Below are positions 8,440-17,232 of a stretch of DNA of 64,000 nt, in pieces. Below the pieces are notes generated by a model. It did no database searches. It was not told the DNA's origin and saw nothing but the letters and a program-made list of their open reading frames with translations. The position numbers and the translations under genes are program-made. Position 1 is the first letter of the stretch; each line of letters starts with the position of its first letter. The stretch comes from JANQIO01 sp043585095 (GTDB lineage: Bacteria > Pseudomonadota > Gammaproteobacteria > Pseudomonadales > Halieaceae), in assembly GCA_043585095.1 (NCBI GenBank), contig CP121321.1:1116001-1180000 (forward strand), written 5' to 3'.

Positions 8440-8696
8440 GGCTGGGTCGTAAACACCGCGGAAAACGCACGGTTTTATTAGGGCTATTTGCTACTGGCGT
8501 TTTTGTCTGGGCGGCCATAGAGCGCTTTGACGTTCCTGTTGAGGAGATGGCGCAGCTGCTCGGGTACAGCGTTTTAGGCGTACTGCTAACCATGGTTTTG
8601 GCCGCAGCCTTTGTGGCTTTTATTATAGGATTAAAAGCACTTGTGTCGCGGCTACGTCAAACCCGCCCTGGCCAGAGCAGTGATGACGCCTCGTAG
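8433..8696 (+). CDS. small two-helix membrane protein
   Basis: An 87-residue protein beginning at GTG 8433, overlapping the end of aroC by 7 bp and so probably translationally coupled. It has a basic N-terminus (GRKHRGKRT), a first membrane segment at about 14-29 (VLLGLFATGVFVWAAI), a short acidic loop (FDVPVEEMAQ), a second segment at about 42-70, and a basic/acidic tail. A positive N-terminus suggests both ends in the cytoplasm. I do not recognise a family. Confidence 0.65.
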   Translation: MLGLGRKHRGKRTVLLGLFATGVFVWAAIERFDVPVEEMAQLLGYSVLGVLLTMVLAAAFVAFIIGLKALVSRLRQTRPGQSSDDAS

Positions 8697-8706
8697 CCGC
8701 GCGGCG

Positions 8707-9231
8707 CTATTCTCCGTCTAACGTGATATCCATGTGCATTTCGTCGGCGATGAGTTCGAGCGTGTCGTGCAGGTCATCAAGCTTTGCGCCTGAAGGCAGT
8801 GAGGCTTCCACTCTGGCTTCGAAGAGTAGCTCAGAACTCATCGGTGCTGGCGCTACGTGGGTCTCCATTGTCACCACGTTGATGCTACGCCGACTTAGCG
8901 CCGCTGATACCTCCCGCACTATGCCGGTGCGATCCGGGCCCAGTACCGTCAGGCTTATCAGGCGCTCTTGTGCGGCTATAGCCACGCCGGCATCGCAGGG
9001 CGTGACGCGCACCGAAATACCCTCTTCAGCCAGAGCGTCCAGCGCTGCTTCCAGAGCCGCGCCGTCTTCGTTGGGCAGGGAGACGCTGATAAGGCCGGCG
9101 AATTTACCGGAAAGCTGCGCGAGTTGGCTATCGAGCCAATTGCCGCCCTGAGCTGATATTACGTTTGAAAGCGATTCAACCAGGCCGGGACGGTCATCAC
9201 CTATGAAGGTGATAATAAAGGTGCGGGGCAC
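8707..9231 (-). CDS. GcvR-like tandem ACT-domain regulatory protein
   Basis: A 174-residue protein made of two ACT domains: residues about 3-80 starting FIITFIGDDRPGLVESLSNVI, and about 90-170 starting ISLTVLGPDRTGIVREVSAAL. The G-x-D-R-x-G-(L/I)-V motif in both is the ligand-binding loop of the GcvR family. In E. coli, GcvR binds GcvA and glycine to control the glycine cleavage operon. No gcv gene or GcvA is nearby, so the partner is unknown. ACT-only proteins of this type may also act as amino-acid sensors for other regulators. Transcribed divergently from yheU. Confidence 0.8.
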   Translation of the reverse strand: MPRTFIITFIGDDRPGLVESLSNVISAQGGNWLDSQLAQLSGKFAGLISVSLPNEDGAALEAALDALAEEGISVRVTPCDAGVAIAAQERLISLTVLGPDRTGIVREVSAALSRRSINVVTMETHVAPAPMSSELLFEARVEASLPSGAKLDDLHDTLELIADEMHMDITLDGE

Positions 9232-9297
9232 GGGGCAGTCTCCACATTTTTTTAATGAGCACGTATATTACCCGGCAGATTGAAGCAGGCATACACC

Positions 9298-9540
9298 ATG
9301 GCACAGTTGTTAGTGATACCCCCGGCGCAGCTGGCGGCAGATACGCTTCAAGCGCTGCTGGAAGAATACGCCTCGCGCGATGGCACCGATTACGGTCACC
9401 GGGAGCACAGCCTGGAAGCAAAGGTGTTATCTATCAACGCCCAGCTCAACAACGGTGAGCTAACGCTGGTATTTGATCTGGACAGCGAGCAGTACGATCT
9501 ATGTGACCGCCAGAGCTTGGAGGCATTGAATCTACAGTGA
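9298..9540 (+). CDS. yheU: YheU/UPF0270 family protein
   Basis: An 80-residue protein with the start set at ATG 9298 (MAQLLVIPPAQLAADTL) rather than TTG 9280, because the family begins with the I-P-x-x-x-L segment. The motif LLEEYASRDGTDYG followed by SLEAKVLSINAQL and a C-terminal beta region matches UPF0270. Function unknown. First gene of a six-gene operon with short overlaps; its TGA overlaps the GTG of the tusA-like gene. Confidence 0.85.
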   Translation: MAQLLVIPPAQLAADTLQALLEEYASRDGTDYGHREHSLEAKVLSINAQLNNGELTLVFDLDSEQYDLCDRQSLEALNLQ

Positions 9541-9791
9541 ACACCCTGACGGACAACACAGCAGAGCACGCAGATCACGAGTTGGATGCACGCGGTCTCT
9601 ATTGTCCTGAACCCGTTATGCTACTGCATCGGGCTGTTCGTGATATGGGCGCCGGCGAACTGTTGCGGGTATATGCAACCGACCCCTCTACAGAGCGCGA
9701 CATCCCCAGGTTCTGTGATTTTCTCGGCCATACCCTGGTCAGCGCTGTGCAGCGTGATGATGAGTTTCATTACGTGATCAGAAAAGCATGA
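9537..9791 (+). CDS. tusA: TusA-family sulfur carrier protein
   Basis: An 84-residue SirA/TusA-fold protein. After an 18-residue N-terminal extension comes LDARGLYCPEPVMLLHRAVRDM, containing the C-P-x-P motif whose Cys carries the persulfide in sulfur relay (tRNA 2-thiouridine, molybdopterin). GELLRVYATDPSTERDIPRFCDFLGH is the usual second half. GTG start within the yheU stop (4-bp overlap). Its immediate follower epmC modifies the translation factor EF-P, so the operon groups several translation-related small proteins. Confidence 0.9.
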   Translation: MNTLTDNTAEHADHELDARGLYCPEPVMLLHRAVRDMGAGELLRVYATDPSTERDIPRFCDFLGHTLVSAVQRDDEFHYVIRKA

Positions 9792-10414
9792 TTTCCGCCG
9801 CCACGGGTGCTATTTCCAAGGCCACAACCAGGACCCCAGGCGTCGCTTCGTCCACAGCGATTTCTACCAAATCTGGTATGGACGCAGCCGCAGCGATCGA
9901 AAAGGTTTTTTATGAGTGCTTTTATCAGGCATTTGCCACGCGTTTGATGGGGGGGGCCGACGAGCCCTTGTATACGCCGGCTGCGGCGGGTGTCGAGGCG
10001 AAGGTGTTCTACCGCGCTGACTACGCGTCGAGTGCGCTGCATGAAGCGGCGCATTGGTGTATTGCCGGCGCGGCGCGGCGCCGTCAGCGGGATTATGGCT
10101 ACTGGTACGAACCCGACGGCCGCGACGACAACCAGCAGCGCGCGTTTGAGCAGGTTGAACGTCTGCCCCAGGCCCTGGAGTGGCATTTCGCGCTAGCCGC
10201 TGGTGTCAGATTCCACATTAGCGCTGATAATCTCGACGCCGCGCCACAGGCTACGGCAGGGTTCTCTGAGTCAGTCCTGCAAAAGGCTAGAGAACTCTGC
10301 CAAACCGGGCTGCCGGATCGCGCCGAATTGTTTCGACGGTCACTGGCGGATCGCCTTGGCGGGATACGCCAGCCTTCTGCCCAAGACTTTTTACTCGAGG
10401 CGCTGATCGGGTGA
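9788..10414 (+). CDS. epmC: elongation factor P hydroxylase
   Basis: EpmC (YfcM) hydroxylates the beta-lysylated lysine of EF-P. The core HEAAHWCIAGAARRRQRDYGYWYEPDGRDDNQQ is close to the E. coli enzyme, including the metal-binding H-E-x-x-H and the DYGYWY-x-P-D-G-R-D block. It is followed by QVERLPQALEWHFALAAG and FHISADNLDAA. The 208-residue form has a Ser/Thr/Ala-rich N-terminal stretch; an internal ATG at 9878 (MDAAAAIEKVF) would give the canonical length of about 178 residues. ATGA overlap with tusA. epmA and epmB are not in the window. Confidence 0.92.
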   Translation: MISAATGAISKATTRTPGVASSTAISTKSGMDAAAAIEKVFYECFYQAFATRLMGGADEPLYTPAAAGVEAKVFYRADYASSALHEAAHWCIAGAARRRQRDYGYWYEPDGRDDNQQRAFEQVERLPQALEWHFALAAGVRFHISADNLDAAPQATAGFSESVLQKARELCQTGLPDRAELFRRSLADRLGGIRQPSAQDFLLEALIG

Positions 10415-11301
10415 CACGTCCTTACTATCTAGTGGATGCCTCGATCTATATTTTCAGAGCGTACTTTTCGCTTCCAGAGCGGTGGTTCAGTCCCGAGGGA
10501 TATCCGCTCAACGCGGTTTACGGATACACCGGTTTTTTGCTCGATTTGTTATCGCGCTTGCCAAAACCCTACGCAATAGCGGCTGCCTTCGACGAGAGCC
10601 TGGGTAGCTGCTTTCGCAACAGTATTTACCCGGGCTATAAAGCAAGCCGCGAGCTCCCTGACGATGCTTTAGCGTTCCAGTTGGCCGCCTGTCGTGAGGT
10701 AACCGAGCGTCTGGGCATTTCTTGCTTCGGTTGTGAAACCTATGAAGCGGATGATTATCTGGCCACGCTCGCCGGTTTGTGCCGCGGTGAACAGCGTTCG
10801 GTTGTTGTGGTAACGCGAGACAAGGACCTTGGTCAGCTGCTGTTGAGTGACGATGACTGTCTGTGGGATTTCGCCGCGGACGCGCGAGTTGACCGCTCTG
10901 CATTTCGGGCCCGATTTGGCGTACCGCCGGAACAGTTTGCCGACTTTCAGGGCCTTACCGGTGACGCCATTGATGATATACCCGGTGTTCCGTCGATAGG
11001 GCCGAAGACGGCGGCGGCTCTGATCCAGGCGTTTGGCGATCTCGAGACGCTGGCAGCCCGGCGCGGCGATTTAGCTGGCCTGAATATACGCGGCGCAGCA
11101 AGAGTGAGCAGGGCGCTTGAGCAGCACTGGGAGCAGGCGCTGGTGTCCCGAGATTTGGCGCGCTTGGCTTGCAGCGTGCAGGGCGTTTCACTGCCCGCCC
11201 CGCTGAGCCTGCCGTCACCCGACCCATTGCTGTCCTATTTGCAGGCCATCGGCCTGTCAGGACCGCTTAGTCATCGCGTAGAGCGCCTGTGGCAGCTATG
11301 A
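10411..11301 (+). CDS. 5'-3' exonuclease (PolA N-terminal type / ExoIX-like)
   Basis: A 296-residue FEN-family nuclease. N-terminal acidic residues are seen in YLVDASIYIFRAYFS and FDESLGSCFRNSIYPGYKASR; the ETYEADDYLATLA and VVTRDKDLGQLL motifs carry the metal-binding aspartates. The helix-hairpin-helix GLTGDAIDDIPGVPSIGPKTAAALI binds DNA. There is no polymerase domain, as in ExoIX/Xni or stand-alone PolA-exonuclease homologues. All catalytic acids appear present, unlike the degenerate E. coli ExoIX, so it may be fully active. GTG start overlapping epmC by 4 bp; its TGA overlaps the pdxB ATG. Confidence 0.88.
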   Translation: MTRPYYLVDASIYIFRAYFSLPERWFSPEGYPLNAVYGYTGFLLDLLSRLPKPYAIAAAFDESLGSCFRNSIYPGYKASRELPDDALAFQLAACREVTERLGISCFGCETYEADDYLATLAGLCRGEQRSVVVVTRDKDLGQLLLSDDDCLWDFAADARVDRSAFRARFGVPPEQFADFQGLTGDAIDDIPGVPSIGPKTAAALIQAFGDLETLAARRGDLAGLNIRGAARVSRALEQHWEQALVSRDLARLACSVQGVSLPAPLSLPSPDPLLSYLQAIGLSGPLSHRVERLWQL

Positions 11302-12407
11302 AGATCCTGGCCGATGCCAATATGGCAGGGGTGAAAGCACTGTTTCGCAGCCTGGGAGAGGTCACGCTGTTTACCGGGCGTGGCCTGGCGTCAGAGCAGC
11401 TTGTTGACGTTGACTGTCTGCTGGTGCGATCGGTAACGCAGGTCAACGCGGAGCTACTGAAATATGCGCAGCAGCTTCGTTTCGTCGGCACCGCAACCAG
11501 TGGCTATGACCACGTCGATCTGGCGCTGTTGGCGGAGCGGGATATCGCGTTTGCCCATGCGCCTGGCTCCAATGCGGACTCGGTAGTCGACTACGTGCTC
11601 AGCGTGCTCTGCCACCATCCAGCCCAACTGGACCAGTTGTTGGCGGGAGCGCCGATTGGCATTGTGGGTTTCGGTACAATCGGACGCCGACTGGCACGTC
11701 GGCTGGCGCGGCTGGGTATTGGCGCACTGGCTTATGATCCCTGGCTGGAGGCTGACAGCTCTGCAAACCTCACTGCGCTCGATGCGGTGTTGAGCTGCCC
11801 CGTTGTCAGCCTTCACGCAGCACTAACGGATGCAGCGCCCTGGCCCAGCAGACAGCTGCTGAAGGCCGCGCAACTTGCCCAGATGTCGCCAGATAGCGTC
11901 TTGATCAACGCAGCACGCGGGGAACTGGTGGCTACCGAGGAATTATTATCTCTAGCCGACCAGCGACCTGATATTGGCCTGGTGCTGGATTGTTGGGAAA
12001 ACGAGCCTGCGATTAGTGATGTGCTGCTGCGCATCAGCCGCTTCGCAACGCCCCATATTGCCGGTTACAGCTACGACGGCAAGCTACGGGCAACGCAAAT
12101 GCTCTACCACGCCGCCTGCCAGGCGCTGTCCCTGACTGGCGATCCCGCCGCCGGCGCACTCGCCCCTAAAGACGTCGATGCGCCCGCAGGGCTGGATGAT
12201 CAAACCCTGTTGCCCTGGCTGGTTGAGCAAGTGTACGACGTGCGCGATGATGACGAGGCGCTGCGGCAGTCTCCGATGCTATTTGATCAGCTGCGCAGAC
12301 AGTATCGTCAGCGCCGTGAGCTATCAAGCCTGCGTCTGCGGAACGCATCGATTCTCGACGAGGCGTCATTGAGTATCTGTAAGGCGCTTGGCGTCGATAC
12401 ATGCTGA
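11298..12407 (+). CDS. pdxB: erythronate-4-phosphate dehydrogenase
   Basis: Second step of DXP-dependent pyridoxal phosphate synthesis. The protein (369 residues, start MKILADANMAG) is a D-2-hydroxyacid dehydrogenase: catalytic-domain motif FVGTATSGYDHVDL, nucleotide-binding IGIVGFGTIGRRLARRLA, SVLINAARGELVATEELL, the catalytic Glu region LVLDCWENEP and the catalytic His in FATPHIAGYSYDGKLR. The C-terminal PdxB dimerisation domain is present (EQVYDVRDDDEALRQ). Start overlaps the exonuclease stop by 4 bp; a GTG 9 bp earlier is less likely. Confidence 0.95.
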   Translation: MKILADANMAGVKALFRSLGEVTLFTGRGLASEQLVDVDCLLVRSVTQVNAELLKYAQQLRFVGTATSGYDHVDLALLAERDIAFAHAPGSNADSVVDYVLSVLCHHPAQLDQLLAGAPIGIVGFGTIGRRLARRLARLGIGALAYDPWLEADSSANLTALDAVLSCPVVSLHAALTDAAPWPSRQLLKAAQLAQMSPDSVLINAARGELVATEELLSLADQRPDIGLVLDCWENEPAISDVLLRISRFATPHIAGYSYDGKLRATQMLYHAACQALSLTGDPAAGALAPKDVDAPAGLDDQTLLPWLVEQVYDVRDDDEALRQSPMLFDQLRRQYRQRRELSSLRLRNASILDEASLSICKALGVDTC

Positions 12408-13537
12408 AGCTGGGACTTTTGATCAATCCCTACGCGGGTTTAGGCGGCCCGGCTGGCCTGAAGGGCAGTGATGGGATCGCTGTGCGTGAGCTGGCCCTGG
12501 CGCGAGGAGCAACGCCGCGGGCTGTAGAGCGTGCGCGGCGCGTACTGAACATGCTCGCGGACGCGCAGGCCAGCGTCAGCGTCACCTGTTGTGAGGGCGA
12601 TATCGGCAGCGCGGCGACTGAAGGCTTAGGCCTAGATGTCACGGTGCTGCAGGGTCCTGACATTGCGGTAACGTATGCAGCAGATACCCGTATAGCGGCG
12701 CAACGCCTCGCCGCATGTGATCTCGACGTGCTGGTATTCGTGGGCGGCGACGGCACGGCGCGCGATGTATTGGATGCCATCGGTGATCGTATTGTCGTGA
12801 TGGGCATACCCAGTGGCGTCAAAATGCACTCGTCGGTCTACGCTGTATCCCCCGAGGCCGCGGGCGCGCTGCTGCTGAGATTGTGTCGGGGCGGGCTTGT
12901 TGATGTGCAGTATCGAGAGGTGCGGGATATCGACGAGGAGGCTTTTCGCCAGGGCGTGGTTAAAACCCGTTTCTACGGTGAGCTTTTAACCCCGGAAGAG
13001 GGACATTTTCTGCAGCGAACCAAGGTTGCCGGACGAGAGAGCAGCGAGTTGGTGGCGGCTGAGATTGCCGATGAGGTTGTAGAGTCGCTGCAGAGCGGGC
13101 ACACCTATCTGATCGGTCCAGGCTCCACCACAGCGGCCCTGATGGCAACGCTGGGGCTAGACAACACGTTGCTGGGCGTGGACGTGGTGCGAGACGGTGA
13201 TCTGCTGCTGTCGGATGCTAGCGAGCAGCAGTTAGTGGCACTGCTGGAATCGCTTGGCGGTCCGGCCACTATCATAGTGACGGCTATTGGAGGCCAGGGT
13301 CATGTATTCGGGCGAGGCAACCAGCAGTTCAGCGCGGAGGTTATTCGTGCTGTGGGCACTGAAAATATTCTGATCGTAGCCGGCAAGGCAAAGCTTGCCG
13401 ATCTTGCCGGTCAGCCGCTACTGGTAGACACCAACGATCCGGCATTGGATGCTGAATTGTGCGGGTATCGTCGCGTTATAACCGGTTACAGAGATGAAGT
13501 ACTGTATCCTCTAGCGACTTTGCCCAATGCGGTTTGA
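12401..13537 (+). CDS. ATP-NAD kinase family protein (COG3199 type)
   Basis: A 378-residue member of the NAD kinase/diacylglycerol kinase superfamily. It begins LKLGLLINPYAGLGGPAGLKGSDG, with the nucleotide-binding GGDGT motif in DVLVFVGGDGTARDVLDAI and the conserved GIPSGVKMHSSVYAVSPEAAG. It is longer than classical NadK and resembles the AcoX/COG3199 group, whose substrate is not settled. Last gene of the yheU operon; its ATG overlaps the end of pdxB by 7 bp. A link between NADP and PLP metabolism is possible but not shown. Confidence 0.8.
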   Translation: MLKLGLLINPYAGLGGPAGLKGSDGIAVRELALARGATPRAVERARRVLNMLADAQASVSVTCCEGDIGSAATEGLGLDVTVLQGPDIAVTYAADTRIAAQRLAACDLDVLVFVGGDGTARDVLDAIGDRIVVMGIPSGVKMHSSVYAVSPEAAGALLLRLCRGGLVDVQYREVRDIDEEAFRQGVVKTRFYGELLTPEEGHFLQRTKVAGRESSELVAAEIADEVVESLQSGHTYLIGPGSTTAALMATLGLDNTLLGVDVVRDGDLLLSDASEQQLVALLESLGGPATIIVTAIGGQGHVFGRGNQQFSAEVIRAVGTENILIVAGKAKLADLAGQPLLVDTNDPALDAELCGYRRVITGYRDEVLYPLATLPNAV

Positions 13538-13551
13538 AGCGATCGGCGGAT

Positions 13552-13998
13552 TCAGGGCAGCGCAAGTAGGTAGTGCATAACGTGCTCGATCATGATGGAC
13601 GAGCCGTCACGCAGGGCTTTGCGTAGCTGAGTAACGTTAGTATGGGATCGCTCCATCACAGAGGGTGGCAGGTCATCCATGGGCTCATCATCGGGAGTAC
13701 CCAACTCGAGCTCGGAGCGGGAAGAAAGTATTAGAAATCCCCGTTGAGTAAGCACCGCTTGATCCAGCGCCTCAAGCCGTATGGTTTCAGAGAAACTGAG
13801 ATAGCCCGCTTCGCCAAGCCAACACATCGCGCTGAAACAGGCCTGATGGCGATCGGAATGCAAGCCAAACTCATCAGGGGTATCGGGTCCGCTTATGTCT
13901 TCAACATAGAGTACGATCTTGCGCGGGAAGCTGGCGTATAGACGCAGCAGGATTAAAGCGCAGTCGCGATAGAAGTCATCAATTTGCAGGTCGGCCAT
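13552..13998 (-). CDS. conserved hypothetical protein
   Basis: A 148-residue soluble acidic protein beginning MADLQIDDFYRDCALILLRLYASFPRKIVLYVEDISG. No membrane segment and no motif that I recognise. It contains a helix-rich N-terminus, CWLGEAGYLSFSETIRLEALDQAVLTQRGFLIL (a layout like a small winged-helix segment) and a C-terminus GSSIMIEHVMHYLLALP. It faces the operon ending at 13537 and diverges from msrB with a 61-bp gap. The winged-helix suggestion is only a guess. Confidence 0.65.
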   Translation of the reverse strand: MADLQIDDFYRDCALILLRLYASFPRKIVLYVEDISGPDTPDEFGLHSDRHQACFSAMCWLGEAGYLSFSETIRLEALDQAVLTQRGFLILSSRSELELGTPDDEPMDDLPPSVMERSHTNVTQLRKALRDGSSIMIEHVMHYLLALP

Positions 13999-14059
13999 GG
14001 CGAGTGGGTAGTCAGATCGGTAAGCTTGCGGATTTTAAAGGACAGGGAGTGTACAGCAC

Positions 14060-14464
14060 ATGAGCAAAGAGCTGGAAGATAACGATTACTGGCGAGACAA
14101 ACTCACGCCAGAGGAATATCACGTTACCCGCGAGAAGGGGACTGAACGTGCTTTTAGCGGAGAGTACTGGGATACCAAAGACGCCGGTGTATATAACTGC
14201 AGGTGTTGCGGAGAACCGCTGTTCCTGTCAGACAGCAAATACGATTCGGGCTGCGGCTGGCCCAGTTTCTTCCAGCCCGCCCAGGGAGAAAAAATACGCG
14301 AAGAGCGCGACACCACCCACGGGATGATCCGTACCGAAGTGATGTGCGATAAGTGCGGTGCACATCTGGGACACGTGTTCACTGATGGCCCCGAGCCTAC
14401 GGGCCTGCGCTACTGCATCAATTCGGCTTCGATAAAGCTGGATCCCAGCGAAGACGTTAGCTGA
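14060..14464 (+). CDS. msrB: peptide-methionine (R)-S-oxide reductase
   Basis: Reduces methionine-R-sulfoxide in proteins. It has 134 residues and no signal peptide (cytosolic). Two zinc-binding CxxC pairs are present (CRCCG and CDKCG), the GCGWPSFFQP motif, and the catalytic Cys in GLRYCINSASIKL. A ribosome site GACAGGGAG precedes the ATG. Its last 8 bp overlap the convergent phosphatase gene. Confidence 0.97.
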   Translation: MSKELEDNDYWRDKLTPEEYHVTREKGTERAFSGEYWDTKDAGVYNCRCCGEPLFLSDSKYDSGCGWPSFFQPAQGEKIREERDTTHGMIRTEVMCDKCGAHLGHVFTDGPEPTGLRYCINSASIKLDPSEDVS

Positions 14465-16202
14465 GCGACAGGTCCGCGGCGTTCATTTGAATGTCTCGGG
14501 CCCGGTCGTCCAACAGGGTGTAGGTCGTGCTGTCAATGTTGGCGACAAAGCGCCAGCGGCCGGTTACGGTCTCAGGAGTAAAGTCCACCAATAAATAGCC
14601 ACGGTCCCGCAGGTTGGCGTATTCCAGTCCGTCAATTAGCGTCACGATGGGCCCCTCAAAAAGCGTGGCGGCCTCCAGCCCCAGAAACGCCTCAAGGCCG
14701 GGCGATGAAACACTGGCCGTGCCAAACTCAACCCCGACAGGGTTACCCATACTATCGGTGAGCTGGCTAGCCCAGGCATTGTGGGTGTCGCCCGCTAACG
14801 TGACCAGCCTGGCGTTAACCGAGCTGGCATGATTCATCAGATCGTCCTGATTGAAACCGTAGCCATCCCAGGCGTCGGTGTTGTAGGGAACTGTAGTGTC
14901 CAGCAGCGCCTGCTGCTCGGCGGTTCGTTCCTCCACCGGCGTGATTTTAGCGGCTACAGACTGCAGTACTGCAGCCGTGCCTGCCTCCAGGTTGGGTGCG
15001 CTGGGATCCAACGCTTCGATAATCGGAGACGGCAGTTCATAGCGCCCCATTAGCACCTGCTGGCCCAGGGCCTGCCACTGGGCCGTGGAGTTGGTTAGTC
15101 GGTCTTTTAGCCAGCCGTTCTGGGTTTCACCCAACAGCGTTCTGTTGCTATCCGCTAGCGCGGCGCGGGCCGCCGCCACATCAATACGGCCATCCGTGGT
15201 AAATAAATCGTAGCCGAGCTGCTGGTCGCGCCCGACGAGACGGGTATCCAGCATTAGCAGGTCGACGAGGTCGCCATATTGGAACTGGCGATAGATGATT
15301 TCTCGATCGCCCTCGGGTGGTCTGATGGGCATCCATTCATACCACGCCTGCAATGCAGCAGAGACGCGCTCTTCAAAGCTGCCCTCCGTTTCGGGTTGGT
15401 GGTTTTCTGCGCCATCGCGCCAGGCATCATTGGCGATTTCATGGTCGTCCCATACCACAATAAACGGATGCGCGCCGTGGGCTGCCTGCAGGTCTATATC
15501 GCCGCGATATTGCCCATAGCGGGTTCGATAATCACCTAATGAGACGATTTCCGTGGCAGGCTCGGATAGACGGCCAAACTCTTCGGCGCGCTCGCTGGCA
15601 TAGCCGTCTTGAGCGTATTCATAGATATAGTCACCCAGGTGCAACACGGCATCCACATCGGCATTGGCTAACTCGCGGTAGATATTAAAAAAGCCGGCTG
15701 GATAATTTGAGCAGGACACCACGGCGAAGCTGACCGCGCTGACGCTGCCAACGGGGAGCGTGCGGGTGCGACCTGTGGGCGACTGCACGTCGCCAACGAA
15801 AAATCGGTAGTAGTACACGCTGCCCGGCGTTAGCCCTTCAACGTCGACTTTCGCAGTGTAGTCGACGTCGGCAGAGGTACTGCCTTCACCACTAGTGATC
15901 ACATCTGAAAAGGCCATATCCGTTGCGACTTCCCAGCGCAGCCGGACCAGGCCAGGGGTGGCGGGAGTCGCTCTTGTCCAGATTATGACGCGGTTTTCTA
16001 AAGGGTCACCAGACGCGACACCGTGCAGAAACTGCGCGGCGACGCCCGGTTCGAAGCTGTCGTCCCCATCTGAGCAGCCCAGCAGGTTACCGCCCAGCAA
16101 GGGAAGCAGGCTGCTGGCCGCAAAGCCTTTAATAATGCGGCGCCTGGTCGGATTGATTGGTGTTGAATCACTGTTCTGCGGGCGCTTTTTGGGCTCTTTC
16201 AT
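14457..16202 (-). CDS. phoD: Tat-exported alkaline phosphatase D family protein
   Basis: A 581-residue PhoD-type metallophosphoesterase. The N-terminus has a twin-arginine signal (NPTRRRIIKGFAASSLLPLL), predicting folded export and possibly a bound metal. A PhoD N-terminal domain (FLHGVASGDPLENRVIIWTRATP) precedes the catalytic domain with FAVVSCSNYPAGFFNIY, LHLGDYIYEYA, VVWDDHEIANDAW and LAGDTHNAW. These supply the metal-binding Asp and His residues. PhoD enzymes hydrolyse phosphate mono- and diesters for phosphate scavenging. A Pho box was not recognised in the 183-bp upstream gap. Expressed divergently from the second folE. Confidence 0.92.
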   Translation of the reverse strand: MKEPKKRPQNSDSTPINPTRRRIIKGFAASSLLPLLGGNLLGCSDGDDSFEPGVAAQFLHGVASGDPLENRVIIWTRATPATPGLVRLRWEVATDMAFSDVITSGEGSTSADVDYTAKVDVEGLTPGSVYYYRFFVGDVQSPTGRTRTLPVGSVSAVSFAVVSCSNYPAGFFNIYRELANADVDAVLHLGDYIYEYAQDGYASERAEEFGRLSEPATEIVSLGDYRTRYGQYRGDIDLQAAHGAHPFIVVWDDHEIANDAWRDGAENHQPETEGSFEERVSAALQAWYEWMPIRPPEGDREIIYRQFQYGDLVDLLMLDTRLVGRDQQLGYDLFTTDGRIDVAAARAALADSNRTLLGETQNGWLKDRLTNSTAQWQALGQQVLMGRYELPSPIIEALDPSAPNLEAGTAAVLQSVAAKITPVEERTAEQQALLDTTVPYNTDAWDGYGFNQDDLMNHASSVNARLVTLAGDTHNAWASQLTDSMGNPVGVEFGTASVSSPGLEAFLGLEAATLFEGPIVTLIDGLEYANLRDRGYLLVDFTPETVTGRWRFVANIDSTTYTLLDDRARDIQMNAADLSLS

Positions 16203-16385
16203 AGTGTTTCCTCAGTGGGGCGGCTGGGCTTTAGCATGGCTCAGTCAGCTTACGACTTTGTGACAACGCTTATTCTTTCCACGCGGCGCTTGTGGCGCAG
16301 GCTTTCAGGCGCAATCCGATTCTCTGACAGTGACGTAAGTCTCTATACGTTATTTATCCGGCCCATTATTCGGAAGCATTACACC

Positions 16386-17066
16386 ATGGAAGCGATCGCA
16401 AAGACCCCATCATCTAATGTAGAGCTCGCCATTTCTCAAGAGGCGCGTCGTGTACGCGACGTACTAGTAGAGCGCGGTTTGGAAACGCCTATGATACGCA
16501 ATGGCTTATCCCGCGACGAGAAGTATGAGCGTATTCAGGCATCATTCACCGAAATCGCAGAGACGCTGGGTTTGGACTTGGAAGATGACAGTCTGCAAGA
16601 AACCCCGCACCGCATCGCCAAAATGTACGTCGACGAAATTTTCAGCGGTCTCGATTACAGCCATTTCCCCAAGATTTCTGTGATCGACAACAAGATGGGT
16701 GTGGAGGAGATGGTGCAAATCGACGATATCAGCCTCACCAGCACTTGTGAGCACCACTTCGTTACCATCGATGGTATGGCCAGAGTCGCCTACATTCCCG
16801 GCGAGAAAATTATTGGTTTATCCAAAATTAACCGGATTGTGCGTTTCTTCGCGCAACGCCCGCAGGTGCAAGAGCGATTGACACAGCAGGTGCTGGTTGC
16901 CCTGCAGACGCTGCTAGAGACAGACGACGTTGCGGTGACCATGGATGCGACACACTATTGTGTTAAGTCCCGCGGCGTCATGGACGTAAACTCCACCACC
17001 AAGACAACGGCACTGGGCGGAGCGTTTAAGGACGATCATCGCACACGCGCCGAGTTTCTGGCGTAG
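16386..17066 (+). CDS. folE: GTP cyclohydrolase I (second copy, E. coli-like long form)
   Basis: A 226-residue GTP cyclohydrolase I starting at ATG 16386 (MEAIAKTPSSNVEL); the open frame extends upstream, but that part is not family-like. Zinc ligands and catalytic motifs are intact: TSTCEHHFVTIDGMARVAYIP, IIGLSKINRIVRFFAQRPQVQERL and ATHYCVKSRGVMDVNS. The long helical N-terminus matches the E. coli enzyme, unlike the 182-residue copy at 5748-6296. This is probably the main folate-pathway enzyme. A strong terminator follows about 60 bp downstream. Confidence 0.96.
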   Translation: MEAIAKTPSSNVELAISQEARRVRDVLVERGLETPMIRNGLSRDEKYERIQASFTEIAETLGLDLEDDSLQETPHRIAKMYVDEIFSGLDYSHFPKISVIDNKMGVEEMVQIDDISLTSTCEHHFVTIDGMARVAYIPGEKIIGLSKINRIVRFFAQRPQVQERLTQQVLVALQTLLETDDVAVTMDATHYCVKSRGVMDVNSTTKTTALGGAFKDDHRTRAEFLA

Positions 17067-17123
17067 CACTTCCAGAACTGCGTAACAGACGCCAGCGAGC
17101 GTTGGTACACAGCAGTTAGTCCC

Positions 17124-17154
17124 CGAAAAACGCGGCCTCAGCCGCGTTTTTTTT
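17124..17154 (+). terminator. strong rho-independent terminator after folE
   Basis: Stem CGCGGC (17131-17136) and GCCGCG (17141-17146) with loop CTCA, extended by A-T pairs and followed by eight T residues. It closes the folE transcript, 60 bp past its stop, and insulates the TonB operon downstream. Confidence 0.93.
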
Positions 17155-17232
17155 GCGCCAGAATTGTGCCTCCGGCGTGTCGCGCTCCTTATCAGGGCAA
17201 AAGACCCCTTCCCAACCAGGTATTTCACAGCC

